Program-made: the position numbers and the translations under genes
The notes under the pieces: generated by a model
Told to the model about the DNA's origin: nothing
The model's input: only the letters and a program-made list of their open reading frames with translations
The model's database searches: none
Shown: positions 36,296-49,126 of the stretch, in pieces
Numbering within the stretch: the stretch's first letter is position 1
How the letters are laid out: each line of letters opens with the position of its first letter
From: Patellifolia procumbens
Taxonomy: Eukaryota > Streptophyta > Magnoliopsida > Caryophyllales > Amaranthaceae
Reading direction: 5' to 3'
DNA: 64,000 nucleotides
NCBI GenBank assembly: GCA_947645195.1
Contig: CANSGD010001040.1
Span: 4,234,226 to 4,298,225 of the forward strand

Positions 36296-36779
36296 TATTA
36301 GACTTGGACTGTTGATTATCAAAATTAGTCGGTCTTTTATAAGACCAACTCATTTATATTTCTTCCATGTTTTTAAGTACAATATTTCTTTTCACGCATA
36401 TCAGGGAGTATGAGAGAGAATGTGTTCAGACCACACTTTAATCCGTTTGATTAAATTTAAACAAGAACTATAAGAGAGAAACCTTTGTAGTTCCTCATCA
36501 TTAAAATTGGTGTCAGTTGTGGAAAAAAGGGAAGGAAATTTGATTTTACTCCAATTTTATTTAACATTTCGAAATTTTGTCAATTTTTTGAAGACATTGT
36601 CTCCAAAAATTTTAAACATAAATAACCATACACCTAAGCCCTAGCTTGTAAAAAGACCAACAAAGGTCATTTACACCGCAACAAAGGTGAAATGGATGAA
36701 AGCCCTACTCTTTCTCTCTGCAATGAAATTAAATTAAGTTAAATTTAGTTTTACTTATTATTATTATATTGTATTAGTA

Positions 36780-36995
36780 ATACAAGAACCCAAGCCCAGG
36801 CTGGTCTGAGCAGGAGGCACGCACGCATGTATGGTAGCAATCCCAAGCCCAAACATGATATCCAACTTTTTTTTTTTTTGAGAGATGATATCCAACTTAA
36901 TAAACATAATAGAGGAGGAAATAAATAAATAAGGGAGTATTCCCTCCCATTAGAGATACGGGACCTTTGGCAAAAACTAAAGGGAGACTGATTAA
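36780..36995 (-). mobile_element. LTR fragment of the copia 1 family
   Basis: Resembles 14630-14840: 'acccaagcccaggc.ggtc', 'gcacgcacgc..gtatggtagc', 'aagcccaa.catgat', 'gggagt' and the 'cgggacctttggcaaaaac' end region. It holds a short poly-T interruption near 36868 with 'gatatccaac' repeated on both sides. Confidence 0.6.
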
Positions 36996-38532
36996 GCTTG
37001 ATTACAACTATAAATGCTTAAATCTCAACCGTTTAATTTGGTAGATTTACCTAGTCCATTGATTTTGTTGACATAAAAACATTTAAAATTTTGACTCTAT
37101 AACAAAAAAAAGATTGGTTGTTATAAGCATGAAAATTAGAAATTTCAAAGAAATGCAAATTCCCACAAGACATAGTAAATAACTCACCAAGCTCCCTCCT
37201 GGTGAATTGAATTTCCTAGGAAATGCAATTTCTTACAGTATCAACCAAACAATTTAGCCCCAATTCCTAGGAAATTGAGAAGGGAAGTAATCCTGATTAG
37301 GGATAAGCAGTTTTGCAAGAGGTCCCTATGAGACAGGTCTGGATCAGAGTCGCTCGAATTAGTTTTGCTGGCCTTAAAATCTAACTTTCAGTCCATGAAA
37401 TATGAATTTCTATGGGAAATTATTTCCCATGTGAACCAAACAAGCTCTAAGATGAAGGAGAACTCGAGAACGGTGAGGAAAAGTAGTATGAATTTCCGAT
37501 CTTTGCAGAACAAGATGCAAATAAAAGGGAGGAAGAAGAAATTCTTACGAAAGAATTATTTTGAAAAAAATCTTCAACTTTCTTTAATTGAAAAGCCATC
37601 ATTTTAGACATCAATTAATTTATCAGAAAAGATGAATATATTCAAATGGAGGGTGGAGATTTAAGGTAGCCATTGAAAAACCGTCCTTAGTTTAGTAGAA
37701 GAAAAGCAAATTTATTTTACTTAACTCTCAAGTTCTACCATTTTCAGGAGGAAAGGTCTTCTTCTACCAAATCCCAATTTTCTCCTATTAATTCCTCTCA
37801 TATCTTATGAGTTCCCGTATAATTTTTAAAACCAGACATGATTCATTTCCCTTCTTTTCTTTCATCAATCAAATGCCTCTACCAAACAAACTCACATTGG
37901 GGCAGAAAGAGAAATTAGTAAAGGGACAATTAAACCTAGGCTATTGTCCAGCAATAGTCGGAGTTATTACTGGAAAAGCAGCAGGAAGAGCAATTATTAG
38001 CTAGCATGCCATTGCTGCTGGCTATAATGATTTCATATTGGGTATCAAGAACCAAGCCTAAGCTGTGAATCTCCCGGAATGTGAGCGAAATAAATCAAAG
38101 CAGTCTTTAGCAATTCAGAACACACAAGCTAGAAATTAAACCTAAAACTATCCTCTTCAACTTAGGAAAAAAAGAATCTTTCCTACTATAACGAAGGCAT
38201 CCAGATCTGCACAATCTATTAACAAATTTGGGAACTAGTTCTTCCCAAAATACTCAAACAAATCGAATTTAATGTCACGTCTGACAGTTACAACAGGGCA
38301 TGAAATTTTGGTGCCTATCTGTATCAAAAGCCAACACCACCAATGAAAGTACTGTTTGCTCAACCAAAGCTGTGCTCTGAGAATAACAGTCCCAAGTTCC
38401 CAACTCCCTCTGAGAAGAATAGTCCCAATTCCTCAACGCTCTTTGAGTCATTTAATCTAGATTTTGGACTGCCCACATACTGCCGAATTTTCAAAGAGAT
38501 CAGATGAATGGTACCAACATATCAAATAGGAG
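36996..38532. other. Spacer between the FBPase and MINDY-like genes, no supported gene
   Basis: Includes short inverted phrases 'cctaggaaatgcaatttc' and 'aattcctaggaaattg' (37213-37275), possibly MITE debris. Frames at 37365 and 37807 look like chance ORFs. The part next to 38533 should hold the 3' UTR of the MINDY-like gene. Confidence 0.4.
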
Positions 38533-39516
38533 TCAGACGATGCTTGGCGGATCACCAGTCCAATTGCAATTAGCACGAGCCCACCGCGTTCTAATGCAGT
38601 CTACAAGTGGAGCATGTTGCGCAGGCTCGGGAAGAAGAGCTTTAGCAGCATCTTTCCCACTAGCTTCATTGCCGCTAGAACTTGACGGGGCTGCTGCTTC
38701 TGCCATATACTCCTCAGGTGTCCACCTAGGTGGTACCGACACTCTCAGCTTTGTAAGCCGCGGTCTTTGCAAGGGAATCTCCCCTTGGTTTCCGTTGGAA
38801 ACTGACTTTGCTATTCCATTAAAATGATAGAGATCAAACACCTTTCTGCCCATTAATCCCGAAGAGTCCTTGAACCCTCCCATGTTCTTGTCTAACTCCA
38901 AAAGAGCCTGCCAGAACTCACTCCAGACTATAAAGCCTGCACTGCAAAGGCGGTCAAGCTTATCAGAGGGAATGTTTATGCTGGTTTCCTTGAGGACTTG
39001 CTGCAAACCCTCAACACTAATAAAGCCTCCACCTCCACTCTGGTCTTGTGCATCAAATGCTCTTCTGATTCTAGATTCTCTCTCCTCCATTTCATTCTCA
39101 TCCTGAACGGAAGGATGAAAAGCAAACAGATTAGTGTAATGCGACTCACTCCCAACAACCCATATCGGCCATTTTGGACATTTTAGATGTTGCCCAACTT
39201 TACAGAAGTTGAGGGACTCCAGCAGGGTAAGAAACCCAACTTCTACGTCAGAGGATACACCCTTCAAAAACATGCCACCACCTAAGTCCATTCTCTCATC
39301 AAACACATTTGCAACAGCCTGTCCACAAAGTAATAGGTTTACAATTTCCTGCCATGTTATTCACAAAATTAGCAACTTCACTCAAACTGCACACAGTCAG
39401 ATGATATTTTTAAGAAACTTATCTTAGTAAAGACCAAGAGTTACCTGTGAGGCATGGCCAAATGGAGCAGTTACTAGTGGTAGGCTTGGATCATCCCTAT
39501 CAGCTTGAATGGATTC

Positions 39517-40204
39517 CTGTAATTTTTTAATGCCAAATTATAGGAGGGGAAAGCAGCAAAATGTAGAAGCAAAATAGCATTCTTATAAAATTACAGCATA
39601 AATGCAACAAGTAGGTAAAACCATTGTCTACATTGTTTCACGAACCGACTTGACAAAATTGAGACATCCCCTCTAGCTCCACAAAAGAAAACGGGGAGGG
39701 CAAAAAGGTACAATGTCCATAGAGAATCATTTGTTCTTCCGCCGCGAATTGGCCAGGTTAATCAAGTAGTATGTTAGAGATTTAGAGGGTGTAGTCAGTG
39801 GGTCTGCCATCCATCTTGAGGCTTTTTGTGCACTGCCTACATCGATGTTGGAAGGACTAGAAAAAGTGTCTCTTAAAATTCCAACCATTGTGTTCAGGGG
39901 CCGGATGACATGATCGATTTCTGAAATCAGTTATCTAGCAATTAGCAAAGAATAATTTCTTCTTGGAGTCACCTTTGAAATAAAGATAACGGTGACCACA
40001 AATGTCATTATAGATAGTTTAGCTATCTTCAAAATATTGATAACTATCTTCAGTGTTTATAATTTTTCAATTTATTAATCACAATCATCATCTTCTTCTC
40101 TTAATTCCTCCTACCCGGCTTTTACTCATTTTAGCACATTACAAGTGGTGTTAGAGAAGCACCGTCTAAGAAGAGAATGGTAACCACGTATGAGTCGCAG
40201 TGAG
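39517..40204. other. MINDY-like intron 5, portion left of the copia element
   Basis: Non-coding for the host gene. 40140-40204 continues directly into 45872 once the copia insertion and one GTGAG are removed, so the older repeat debris there spans both sides. Confidence 0.5.
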
Positions 40205-40799
40205 TGTTAGAAAATAAACAATGGAACAAGAGGAAACCGGATAATCACCACTCCAAGGCACGGAAACTACGCTTTCCTATTAGTTTTATTTCGCCCCTCT
40301 AGGATCACCGGGTTACACGAAACAACTAATGAGATATAATGGAGTAACAATTCACTTCTATGATCTTAGAAGAGAATCCTTAAGAACTGGTGTTTGATGT
40401 GTTTAGGAAGAACACTTAAGAAAGTTAATCAGAAATTCTTAAGCAAGCAATGAAGGTTCTCTCAAGGATGGAGATCACCTCCTCCTTTTATAGTCACACA
40501 TGCAAGGGCTCTCATTAAGGACCTTTAATAGGCTCCTTAATAAGGCCCTTAAATCAGAGAATAAATCAGCCATTTAACCATGCAATAAACCATGAAAAAC
40601 TGACCAAAACGCTTCAACGGACATAAACGGATACATCGCAAACTGAAGGCCACGGGGCAGTGCCGGGCCGCGACCGCGACCATGGGTCGCGGGCCGGCCC
40701 CCCTTATTCTCTTTGATTTCCGGAATTAATTCTACAACTTCTATTAATTCCCCCATATGTGATTAATCCAAACTCATTACCCTTACAAATGTTCCAACA
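40205..40799 (-). repeat. 3' LTR of copia element 2
   Basis: 595 bp. Starts TGTTGGAACATTTG (minus strand) and ends TTTCTAACA. The polypurine tract lies at 40800-40810 on its upstream side. It carries a GC-rich block near 40655-40700 ('gccgggccgcgaccgcgac'). Confidence 0.92.
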
Positions 40800-41309
40800 A
40801 TCCTCCTCCCATTTGTAGGGTAATGTTGAACGGTTTACCTCATGCAAATCATAAACAAACATGCTCATGCATCATAGAAATATCTAACGATTGAATTTCC
40901 ACTAGTATAAGTAAACTTAAGAACAATTAAGATTGAGATGATAGACTAAGCTTTGAATCATTCAACCACTACAAATTATTGAAGTTACAAATACACATAA
41001 GCACAAAACTAATGTTCTTTAAAACCTCTAACACCTTAGTAGCCATGGTGTCCATATCCATTCATGAGCGTTCCAAGTCAAGCCTAGACTTGTTAAGCGG
41101 CCAAACCCCCTAACTCATATAGGTAAATCTTTTCGCACATGCTCCTGCAATTGAGCACTTTAACAAAGATTCATTAAGAAATTACATTCAACCTCCTTTA
41201 CATTGCAGTATCAAGCACTAACCTTGGGATGTATATCACACAAGTGCTTCCAACCTTTAAAGAAAAGTACTATCCTCATTGAATTTGAGATCTAACGTTG
41301 TATTAGGCA

Positions 41310-43111
41310 TCAAATTGAGTTTTCCTTAGTTAAAGGTTGATCAATAGGCTTAAGACCCATCCCTTTGTTCATTTTGTTCACTAGTTCCCTTGACAATGGT
41401 TTTGTAAACGTATCCGCCAAGTTTACACTAGACCGAACAAAATCAATGGTTATACAACCATTCCTTATCATTTCACGTACATAGCTATGTCTAACCCCAA
41501 TGTGCCTTGACTTGCCATTGTAGACTTCACTATACGCTTTGGCTATTGTGGATGCACTATCACAATGGATAGCTAGAGGAGACATTGGTTTGACCCATAA
41601 GTCAACCTCACTCAACACATTCCATAGCCATTCCGCTTCTTGACAACAAGAAGCTAACGCGATGAATTCCGATGCCATAGTGGAATCGATAATACATGTT
41701 TGCTTCTTAGATGCCCATGAGATGGCACCTCCTCCAAGAAGAAACACCCATCCACTAGTGGAAGAATAATCTTCCTTATTGGATATCCAACTAGCATCCG
41801 AGTACCCTTCAATGATGAAGGTTCTCCCAGATAAGTTAAACCATAATCTTTGGTTTTGTTCAAATACCTTAGTACTCTTCTCAAAGCTTGTCAATGTATC
41901 ATACTAGGTTTACTAGTATATCGGCTAAGCTTGTCAATAGCAAATGCTATATCCGGCCGAGTGCTAGTCATAGCATACATCAAGCTTCCAACCAAGCTTG
42001 CATACTCCAATTGAGCAATAGAAGTACCACTACCCGGAACCAAGTGAATACTAGGATCCATAGGAGTAGCAAAACGAGACGAATTTGACTCATTGTACCT
42101 CTTTACCACTTTCTCAATGTAATGAGCTTGTGATAAAGAAATAGTACATTTACCTCTCATTATTCTAATACCAAGAATAACATCCGCTTGACCCAAGTCT
42201 TTCATTGAGAAGCTACTTGAGAGAAAAGCTTTATTTCTACTTGTTCTAAATCAGTCCCAAAGATGAGCATATCATCTACATATAAGCAAATTATAACCCT
42301 TTACCGTTATTATCAAATTCGCTATATACACATTTATCGGACTGATTTATTTTAAATCCATTAGCCAAGACTACATCATCAAATTTTTGATATCATTTTG
42401 GTGCTTGCTTAAGTCCATACAAAGATCTAATCAACTTGCAAACCTTAGACTCTCGACCTTTGACCACAAATCCTTCGGGTTGATTCATGTATACTTCCTC
42501 CTCCAATTCACCATTAAGGAATGCCGTTTTAACATCCATTTGGTGAATTACAAGACCATAATCGCCGATAAAGCTATCAATAGTCTAATGCTAGCAATTC
42601 TTTTGCTACCAGATAATAAGTGTCAAAGTAATCGATACCATATTTTTGCCTAAAACCTTGGACCACTAACCGAGCCTTGTGTTTTAATATGGTTCATCGA
42701 TTTTCCGTTTTCTTACGAAAATCCATTTACAACCTAAGGGTTTGCAACTGAGGTAAAATTAGCTAAAACCCATGTGTTATTCCCCATTATTGAATCCATT
42801 TCATCATTCACAGCCTCTTTCAAAAAGGCGGAATCACGAGACTTTATAGCCTCATCAAAGGTCCTAGGATCCTCCTCCATATTGTAACAATATGAAATTG
42901 AGTCACAATTGACTCCCCTTGACCCTTCAACTAAATAAAGTTGAAAATCCGGTCCAAAAGATTTCTCTTTTCTAATTCTTTTACTTTTCCTAATTTCCGG
43001 TGTTGTGGTTTCATGATCATCATTGATGTCACCCACAACCTTGGAACTAGTACTAGGTACCATGTCCTTTAGTCTAGGAATCAGAGAAACGAGTCTCATC
43101 AAATATTGCAT
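41310..43111 (-). pseudogene. Copia 2 reverse transcriptase and RNase H, frameshifted
   Basis: RNase H at 41310-41894 looks whole (DASWISNKEDYSSTSGWVFL, MASEFIALA, HCDSAS, NLADTFTKPLSRELV). The connection region (TRPDIAFAIDKLSRYTSKPS) is at 41891-42205 in another frame. The RT active site ICLYVDDMLI is at about 42255-42290, and MNQPEGF/LYGLK-type sequence lies at 42400-42500 in shifted frames. The linker with acidic and basic tracts is 42734-43111. Confidence 0.87.
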
Positions 43112-44320
43112 CTCTTGACTCTATCACGGGGTGAATAGAGACAAAATCATTATGTTCAATGACATAAAACCCATAGGCTTTGCTATTTTCCGCATAGCCT
43201 ATAAAAATGCAATCAATTCCTCTTTCACCTAACGTTTTACGTTTAGGTTCCGTCAATTTGACAACCGCCCCTACATCCCCATACCTTAAGGTAATTGAGA
43301 TTAGTGTTTCTTTGACCAAAGTTCATATGGGATAGTCTTGTTCCTTTTATGAACTCTATTTAAAATATAGCATGCCGTTAAAATAACATCACCCCAAAAC
43401 CGTCACTAAGACCTGAATTAGAAAGCAAGGTATTAACCATTTCTTTTAAAGCCCTATTTCTCCTCTCCGCCACACCATTACTTTGAGGCGAGTATGGTGC
43501 GGTAGTTTCATGGATTATTCCAATGGAATTAAAATAACTAGGATTATAGTATTCACCACCCCTATCCGTTCGAAGCCTTTTAACTTTTTCACTAAGTTGA
43601 AGTTCCACTTCGGTCTTATAGATCTTAAACTTTTCATGTTCATCTTTTGAGAATAATAAATAAATGTAACAATACCTTGAAAAATCATCAATAAAAGTTA
43701 CAACATATTTTTTATTTCCCAAAGATGGTGAACTATGAAAGTCACTATGCACCACCCTAGCAATACCGATTGTCTTGTCACACTAGGGAAAAGTATTCTT
43801 TGTAATTTTGTTTAACATACATGTCTTGCACTTCTCTAAATTTAAATCAAAGGAAGGTATTAAACCTAACCCACACATGTCATATAATTTACGATAGTTC
43901 ACGACATAACCGATTGTGCCATAGAGAAGAAACATCAAACATGTAAATAGAACTAGCAATTTTATTATCAATGCTAAACTTAAACATTCCATTACAAAAT
44001 AACCTTGACCAACATAAATACCACTCTTAGACACTATAAATTTATCGGATTCAAAAACAACCTTAAAACCAAACTTATTCAAAAGTCCTCCCGACGCAAG
44101 ATTTTTCCTAACTTCCGGAACATAAACAACATCCCGAAGAGTTAGAGTCTTTCCCGAGGTTAACAACAATTCTACATGGCCAATTCCCCTAGCCTTTACC
44201 GTAGAATCATTCCCATGTACAAAATTGGACCATCATCCAATTCCTTCAAAGACTTGAAATGGTGCCTATTATTGCACACATGTCGAGAAGCTCCCGAATC
44301 AATCTACCAAGAATCATCAA
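43074..44320 (-). pseudogene. Copia 2 protease and integrase, frameshifted
   Basis: The protease motif IDSGASRHV lies at about 44290 and keeps its catalytic Asp, but a TAG sits just before it. 43783-44169 is the pre-integrase region (LTLRDVVYVPEVRKNLASG). 43378-43755 is the integrase core with all three acidic residues in context (MVHSDF, FIDDFSRY, RTDRGGEY, PQSNGVAERRNRALKEM). 43074-43319 continues with the GYAENSKAYGF block. Confidence 0.87.
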
Positions 44321-44467
44321 CCTGCACAACATTAATTTCAGAAATCATTGCAATAAAATTCAGTTCTTCAACTATGTTTTCATGTGCAACCATACCTTGG
44401 TTTTGACCAACACTAGGTTGATCTTTCTTTGTCGTCTTCTTTTTCTTCCAAGACGGACAATCCCTCT

Positions 44468-45236
44468 TCAAATGAGGACCATTGCATACCCAACAAGTAA
44501 GAGTTTTCCTCTTCTTGTTTGCAACATTGGTTTTAGATCGAGCATTGGATTTCTTGGTCCCATTAGACCACCAACCTCTACCATATTAACGGTAGACTTG
44601 GGAGCACTAGAAATTGTCCTTAACCCCATGTTGAGCCCGAATCCCTTCTTCAATACGAAGATGAGTTCCTAATTGCTCCATGGAAAGATCATCTTTCTTA
44701 TGTTTCAAAGTATGTATAGTGTCTTTCCAAGAAGATGGTAGTTTATCAATAATGGATGCAACGGCAATTGCTTCATCCATTACCATACCATGTGACCTTA
44801 TTTGATTTAAAATGTGATGAACTTCGTGAAATTGCTCCATTATAGGCCTTTCATTAGTCATTTTAAACATATTAAAATTACTAACAAGAAACTTCTTACT
44901 TGAAGCATCTTCCGAGATGTACTTGGCCTCTAGAGAATCCCAAAGCTCCTTTGCACTCTCCACATTTTGGTAAAGATCAAACAAGGCATCCGAAAGTGCA
45001 TTGAGAATATGACCACGACGAAATGTAGTCATCATTCTCCCCACTTTGTACGCCTCCTCGTAGTCTCCAAAGGTTCTCAACCCCTTCTTCCGGATAAGCC
45101 GGAACTGGTGTAATAAGCACATACACCACATTGAGAGTCGTTAAGAGGAAATGAATCTTCTTTTGCCAACGACGAAAACCCACACCTTCGAACTTGTCCA
45201 ACTTTTGAAGTTCAAAGTAAGGTCCTTGAGTGATGA
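44468..45236 (-). pseudogene. Copia 2 gag, frameshifted
   Basis: Begins with MASSLKDL at 45236, then LDKFEGVGFRRWQKKIHFLL in another frame (near 45200). The main gag block is at 44607-45131 (KELWDSLEAKYISEDASSKK, IDKLPSSWKDTIHTLKHKK, LRIEEGIRAQ). The Cys/His knuckle area (CWVCNGPHLKRDCPS-like) is at about 44450-44500. The ATG lies 35 nt inside the 5' LTR. Confidence 0.8.
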
Positions 45237-45270
45237 AGCCATATCCGTAAACGAAATAAAACTAATAGAT

Positions 45271-45866
45271 TGTTAGAAAATAAACAATGGAACAAGAGGA
45301 AACCGGATAATCACCACTCCAAGGCACGGAAACTACGCTTTCCCTATTAGTTTTATTTCGCCCCTCTAGGATCACCGGGTTACACGAAACAACTAATGGG
45401 ATATAGGAGTAACATCACTTCTATGATCTTAGAAGAGAATCCTTAAAAACTGGTGTTTGATGTGTTTAGAAGAACACTTAAGAAAGTTAATCAGAAATTC
45501 TTAAGCAAGCAATGAAGGTTCTCTCAAGAATGGAGATCACCTCCTCCTTTTATAGTCACACATGCAGGGGCCCTCATTAAGGACCTTTAATAGGCTCCTT
45601 AATAAGGCCCTTAAATCAGAGAATAAATCAGCCATTTAACCATGCAATAAACCATGAAAAACTGACCAAAACGCTTCAACGGACATAAATGAATACATCG
45701 CAAACTGAAGCGCCACGGGGCGGTGCCCAGCCGCGACTCGCGACCATGGGTCGCGGGCCGGCCGCCCCCCCTTATTTTCTTTGATTTCGGAATTAATTCT
45801 ACAACTTCTATTAATTCCCCCATATGTGATTAATCCAAACCCATTACCCTTACAAATGTTCCAACA
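45271..45866 (-). repeat. 5' LTR of copia element 2
   Basis: 596 bp, nearly identical to 40205-40799, differing by scattered substitutions and short indels (for example near 45345, 45400 and 45765). Same TG..CA ends. Confidence 0.92.
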
Positions 45867-45871
45867 GTGAG

Positions 45872-48829
45872 TTTGTTAAGCAGATAGGAAGCACAGTTTG
45901 CTCATCAACGAACAATAACTGAAGAAGATTGAGGAAGCATTTACTTTACTAGCCCATAGGCTCGAGGTTAAGATGGTAGCGACTGCGGAGAAGGCCATGC
46001 TATTTTGTGACAAGAACAAGACCACCAAATCCTTTGGTGGAAAAAGATTAACAATCACCGGAGGGCGAGGCTGAGCGAGTTGGCTGAGCCCAGATCATGG
46101 TCCAAATCAAGGGAAGTGGCCAAAAGTGATTTTGGTGGGTACTTGATGGCCTCGGGTGTTATGGTGAGTAGTAGAATTCAACAACCCACAACTGGAACAG
46201 TAAGAGAAAAGGGTGATGATGGCAGCTGCATGGAGGATCTGAATGTGGTTCAGGCTTTTCCGTGGGTAGTTACACCATGTGATGGTCAAGGTGACTTTGT
46301 TGACAGAGGTTCTGATGATGGTACACGCAGACGCAGCAATCGAGGTGGATTCGCATGTGATAGATCATAGATGTGTGGTGATGGATCTGGTATTACCGGC
46401 GAGGAACGTAATGGAGCAGCATTCTAAGAGGTGCGATAGGGGGAGGGGGCTGAGCAACGGTTCGAATATAGAGGAGACCTCAGCAAAGGTGTTCAGCAAT
46501 AGATCTCTCATCATCTCACGGAACACCAGATCAACGCAGAAGATATATCTTATAAATAATGGAAAAAAGTAGCAAAATAAGAGAAGTGGTCTTGGGTCTT
46601 GAGGTATTGCTTCAATCAACGGAATTAATAATAAAGCCACCCACTTTGGCTGTCTCAAACTATGTTACTATCATTCTGAATGCGTTACTCTCTAACTTTT
46701 ATTTATACTATTTCCTATAACTTTCACTTTGTCTCTTAACAGACTGAGATTACAACCCCTCTATCATTTTCTTGACAGTTGTAACAGACTTATATGTGCT
46801 CCTTTTCCCCCCCCTCCTTACACATGTGATAAGTGGATGTATCTTGGGTTTTAGATGTCAACGATGAACTCAACTAGTCAACTCTTATAGCTACCTACAG
46901 CTCCCACCCCCAATGAGCCACCATGTTGGAAAGAAGGACTAGTTTTATGGTGCATGGGTCCCAGCTCGGATACGCAACCTAGATCGAACATTCCAAAATG
47001 CATCCTTCATGCGGTGCGGCAAACTAGTTCGTGCATCAAAGCAACCCTTTTATTTTTGGGCTGGACTATGGAGCTTTCAACTGGTTCTAATTAATCCCCA
47101 TAATAGCCTCCAATTGGGGAATCAAGGTATGCTTGTAGGAGTTTGTGTACTAGTGACCAACGAGGTTTGCCCTATGAATAATCCTCTGCTAGCTGAAGAT
47201 TAGAAGAGTCTCCTCGATCTGAACGCCTCAAGTAGAAATCAAGGCTTCCAATTCCAGTATTGGTTCTCCTTGTCTGAAGTCTGAACAAGGCATCACATAA
47301 TGTGAGTTTGTACTAATATCAAAGGGAACCCTGAACCCCTTACTATTTCAATCTCCTGGTCCATCTAACGCCTAAGACTGTTGGACAGCCTTGATGATAA
47401 GACTTCTTACCAAAGATGTAATGCCTCCATTTTAACAGAGCCAGCATAATAGCCATCTAACTCCTCATATATGAATTTTAGCCTTGCCCTAGGTCCCAAA
47501 AATGTGACTGTAATAAACAAGGAGACCCTCTTGCAATAAACACTTCCCCTGTCTCCGATGAAAGGTCTCGCTCAAGTAGGGATAGCCAAAGAAGGCACTG
47601 TAGTGTGGTTGTCTTAGTACTTCAAAGGCTGTGGAGGCTTCTCAGGATCAAAGTTGTCTTTCTTGAGCGGCTCTATCAATGAAGCTGGTAAATGGAGCTC
47701 CAATTTCGGCATACCAACCACAAGTCTCTTATAGTACAAGTCATCTCAATGAATTTCCTTAACTCAATCAACTTCCTTGGAGGGAGGCCACTAAACCACG
47801 GCCTTAATCTTGTTTTGGCCTACCCGTACACTTTTGTTGATATTACATAACACAAATAAGCAATCCTGCATTTCATCTTGCCGAACTCATTTTTCTGGGG
47901 AGTTGGCAAATAGATTATGAGCAACTAATTGTAGGAGGACCAGATCTAAATGAGGACAATGTTTTATGATTAACTCTAGATTAGGATACTAGCAAAAATT
48001 TGCGAAGGAAAGGTTTGAAAGCATTGGTCAAGCCAGAGGCATGATGATGAATCATATAGTGGTGAATCATATAGTGGTGTTGTGTATCCTGATTCCTGAA
48101 AGCACTTTTGTGCTCATAACCTACTCTACATTCATCCTAATCTAGTGATACCCTAAAATTCACAGATCTCAATGAATATAATCGGATTTATGGCTACGAA
48201 ACCGTTGAGGGTAGTTCTAGATCTCGTCCAAACCTACTAGTCTACTACCGTAGGGGGCTTTTGGATCCACCTTGAAAAACATAACAGCCCCCTTCAATTC
48301 AAGGGCTAGAGAAAGGATTGTTGGTCACCCTAATGATGCTAACCTGCATCATACAATTCATCATACATAATGAGGGTTTCAAACTCAGTATATTTAGAAG
48401 TGTGAGTACCTAAAAGCTAAGTAGCATAAAGTGGAGGTACAGATATATAAATGTGTACGGGGACATAAAACGACAAATCAGAAAATTCTAAAAATAGTTA
48501 CAGGGAAAGAACATTTAAATTAATTTATAAACCAGAAAAATTATATTAATAAAATATTTCAAATAAAAAGGAACATATGATGACTAAAAAGAAACCATAA
48601 TTCCATAAATGAATTAAGTAGCAGGCCGAAAGAAGGAAAAGAAAGGAAGAGAAAGACCGAAGGCAAAAAGTAGCACTTGAAGGCATAAAGGAAAAAGATA
48701 AAAATCACAAACAATGAAAAGAAGATCATACGCACCAGAAAAAGAACAGAGTTTAGAGAGGCTAGGGAGCAAAGTAAGAGTTGCCCTAGGTGCAAGTCAT
48801 CCACTAATTATGTTTTTTTTACCTAACTA
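45872..48829. other. MINDY-like intron 5: old repeat debris
   Basis: No host exon recognised. 45900-46460 reads like a decayed gag-type stretch on the plus strand with stops. 47380-47720 is a diverged relative of 50340-50620 ('taatgcctcc', 'ttagccttgccctaggtccc', 'ctatcaatgaagctggtaaa'). Confidence 0.4.
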
Positions 48830-49030
48830 CTCCCTCAAAGATCCGAACACTTGTTGGAACAGGTGGTTTAAGGTGATAAGTCGTAATGTGGTTATCTAAT
48901 GTTATTTTATTAGTGATATAGTTAAAAGTAGATGTGGTGGGAGTGGCATGAGTAGTTTTTATTGGAGGTGAGAGAAAGTTGGCTAACTTTTTAGTGATAA
49001 AGGTAAAGGGGGGCTCAAGGAGTGTAAAAA
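48830..49030. mobile_element. Possible Stowaway MITE, one end clear
   Basis: TA followed by CTCCCTCAAAGATCCGAACA at the left. The right end near 'ctcaaggagtgtaaaaag' is a weak inverted match. Confidence 0.4.
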
Positions 49031-49036
49031 GAAATA

Positions 49037-49126
49037 CTTCCACCAAACAGAATTATTGCAACAAGTGGGTATTATTTGTGAGGTATAAAATATTCAATTG
49101 TTGCAATAATTCTGTTATGGAGGAAG
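49037..49126. mobile_element. 90-bp Stowaway-like MITE, TSD TA
   Basis: 'cttccaccaaacagaattat' and its reverse complement 'ataattctgttatggaggaag' form the ends, with 'tgcaaca' extending the arms to ~27 bp. A 36-bp loop separates them. TA on both sides. Confidence 0.8.

Larger units (their letters stand above)
40205..45866 (-). mobile_element. Ty1-copia LTR retrotransposon 2, TSD GTGAG, in a MINDY-like intron
   Basis: Complete structure. Near-identical LTRs (40205-40799 and 45271-45866) and a 5-bp duplication GTGAG (40200-40204 and 45867-45871). Polypurine tract GGGAGGAGGAT next to the 3' LTR. Gag, protease, integrase, RT and RNase H follow in copia order on the minus strand, the same strand as the host gene. 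The LTRs differ by few substitutions and small indels, so the insertion is fairly recent, yet the internal region is frameshifted. No standard initiator-Met primer-binding site is visible beside the 5' LTR. Confidence 0.93.

Noticed and set aside
46080..46370. 96-codon plus-strand frame in MINDY-like intron 5
   Set aside because: It starts and ends within repeat debris, matches no domain I know, and the flanking sequence in the same frame is full of stops.
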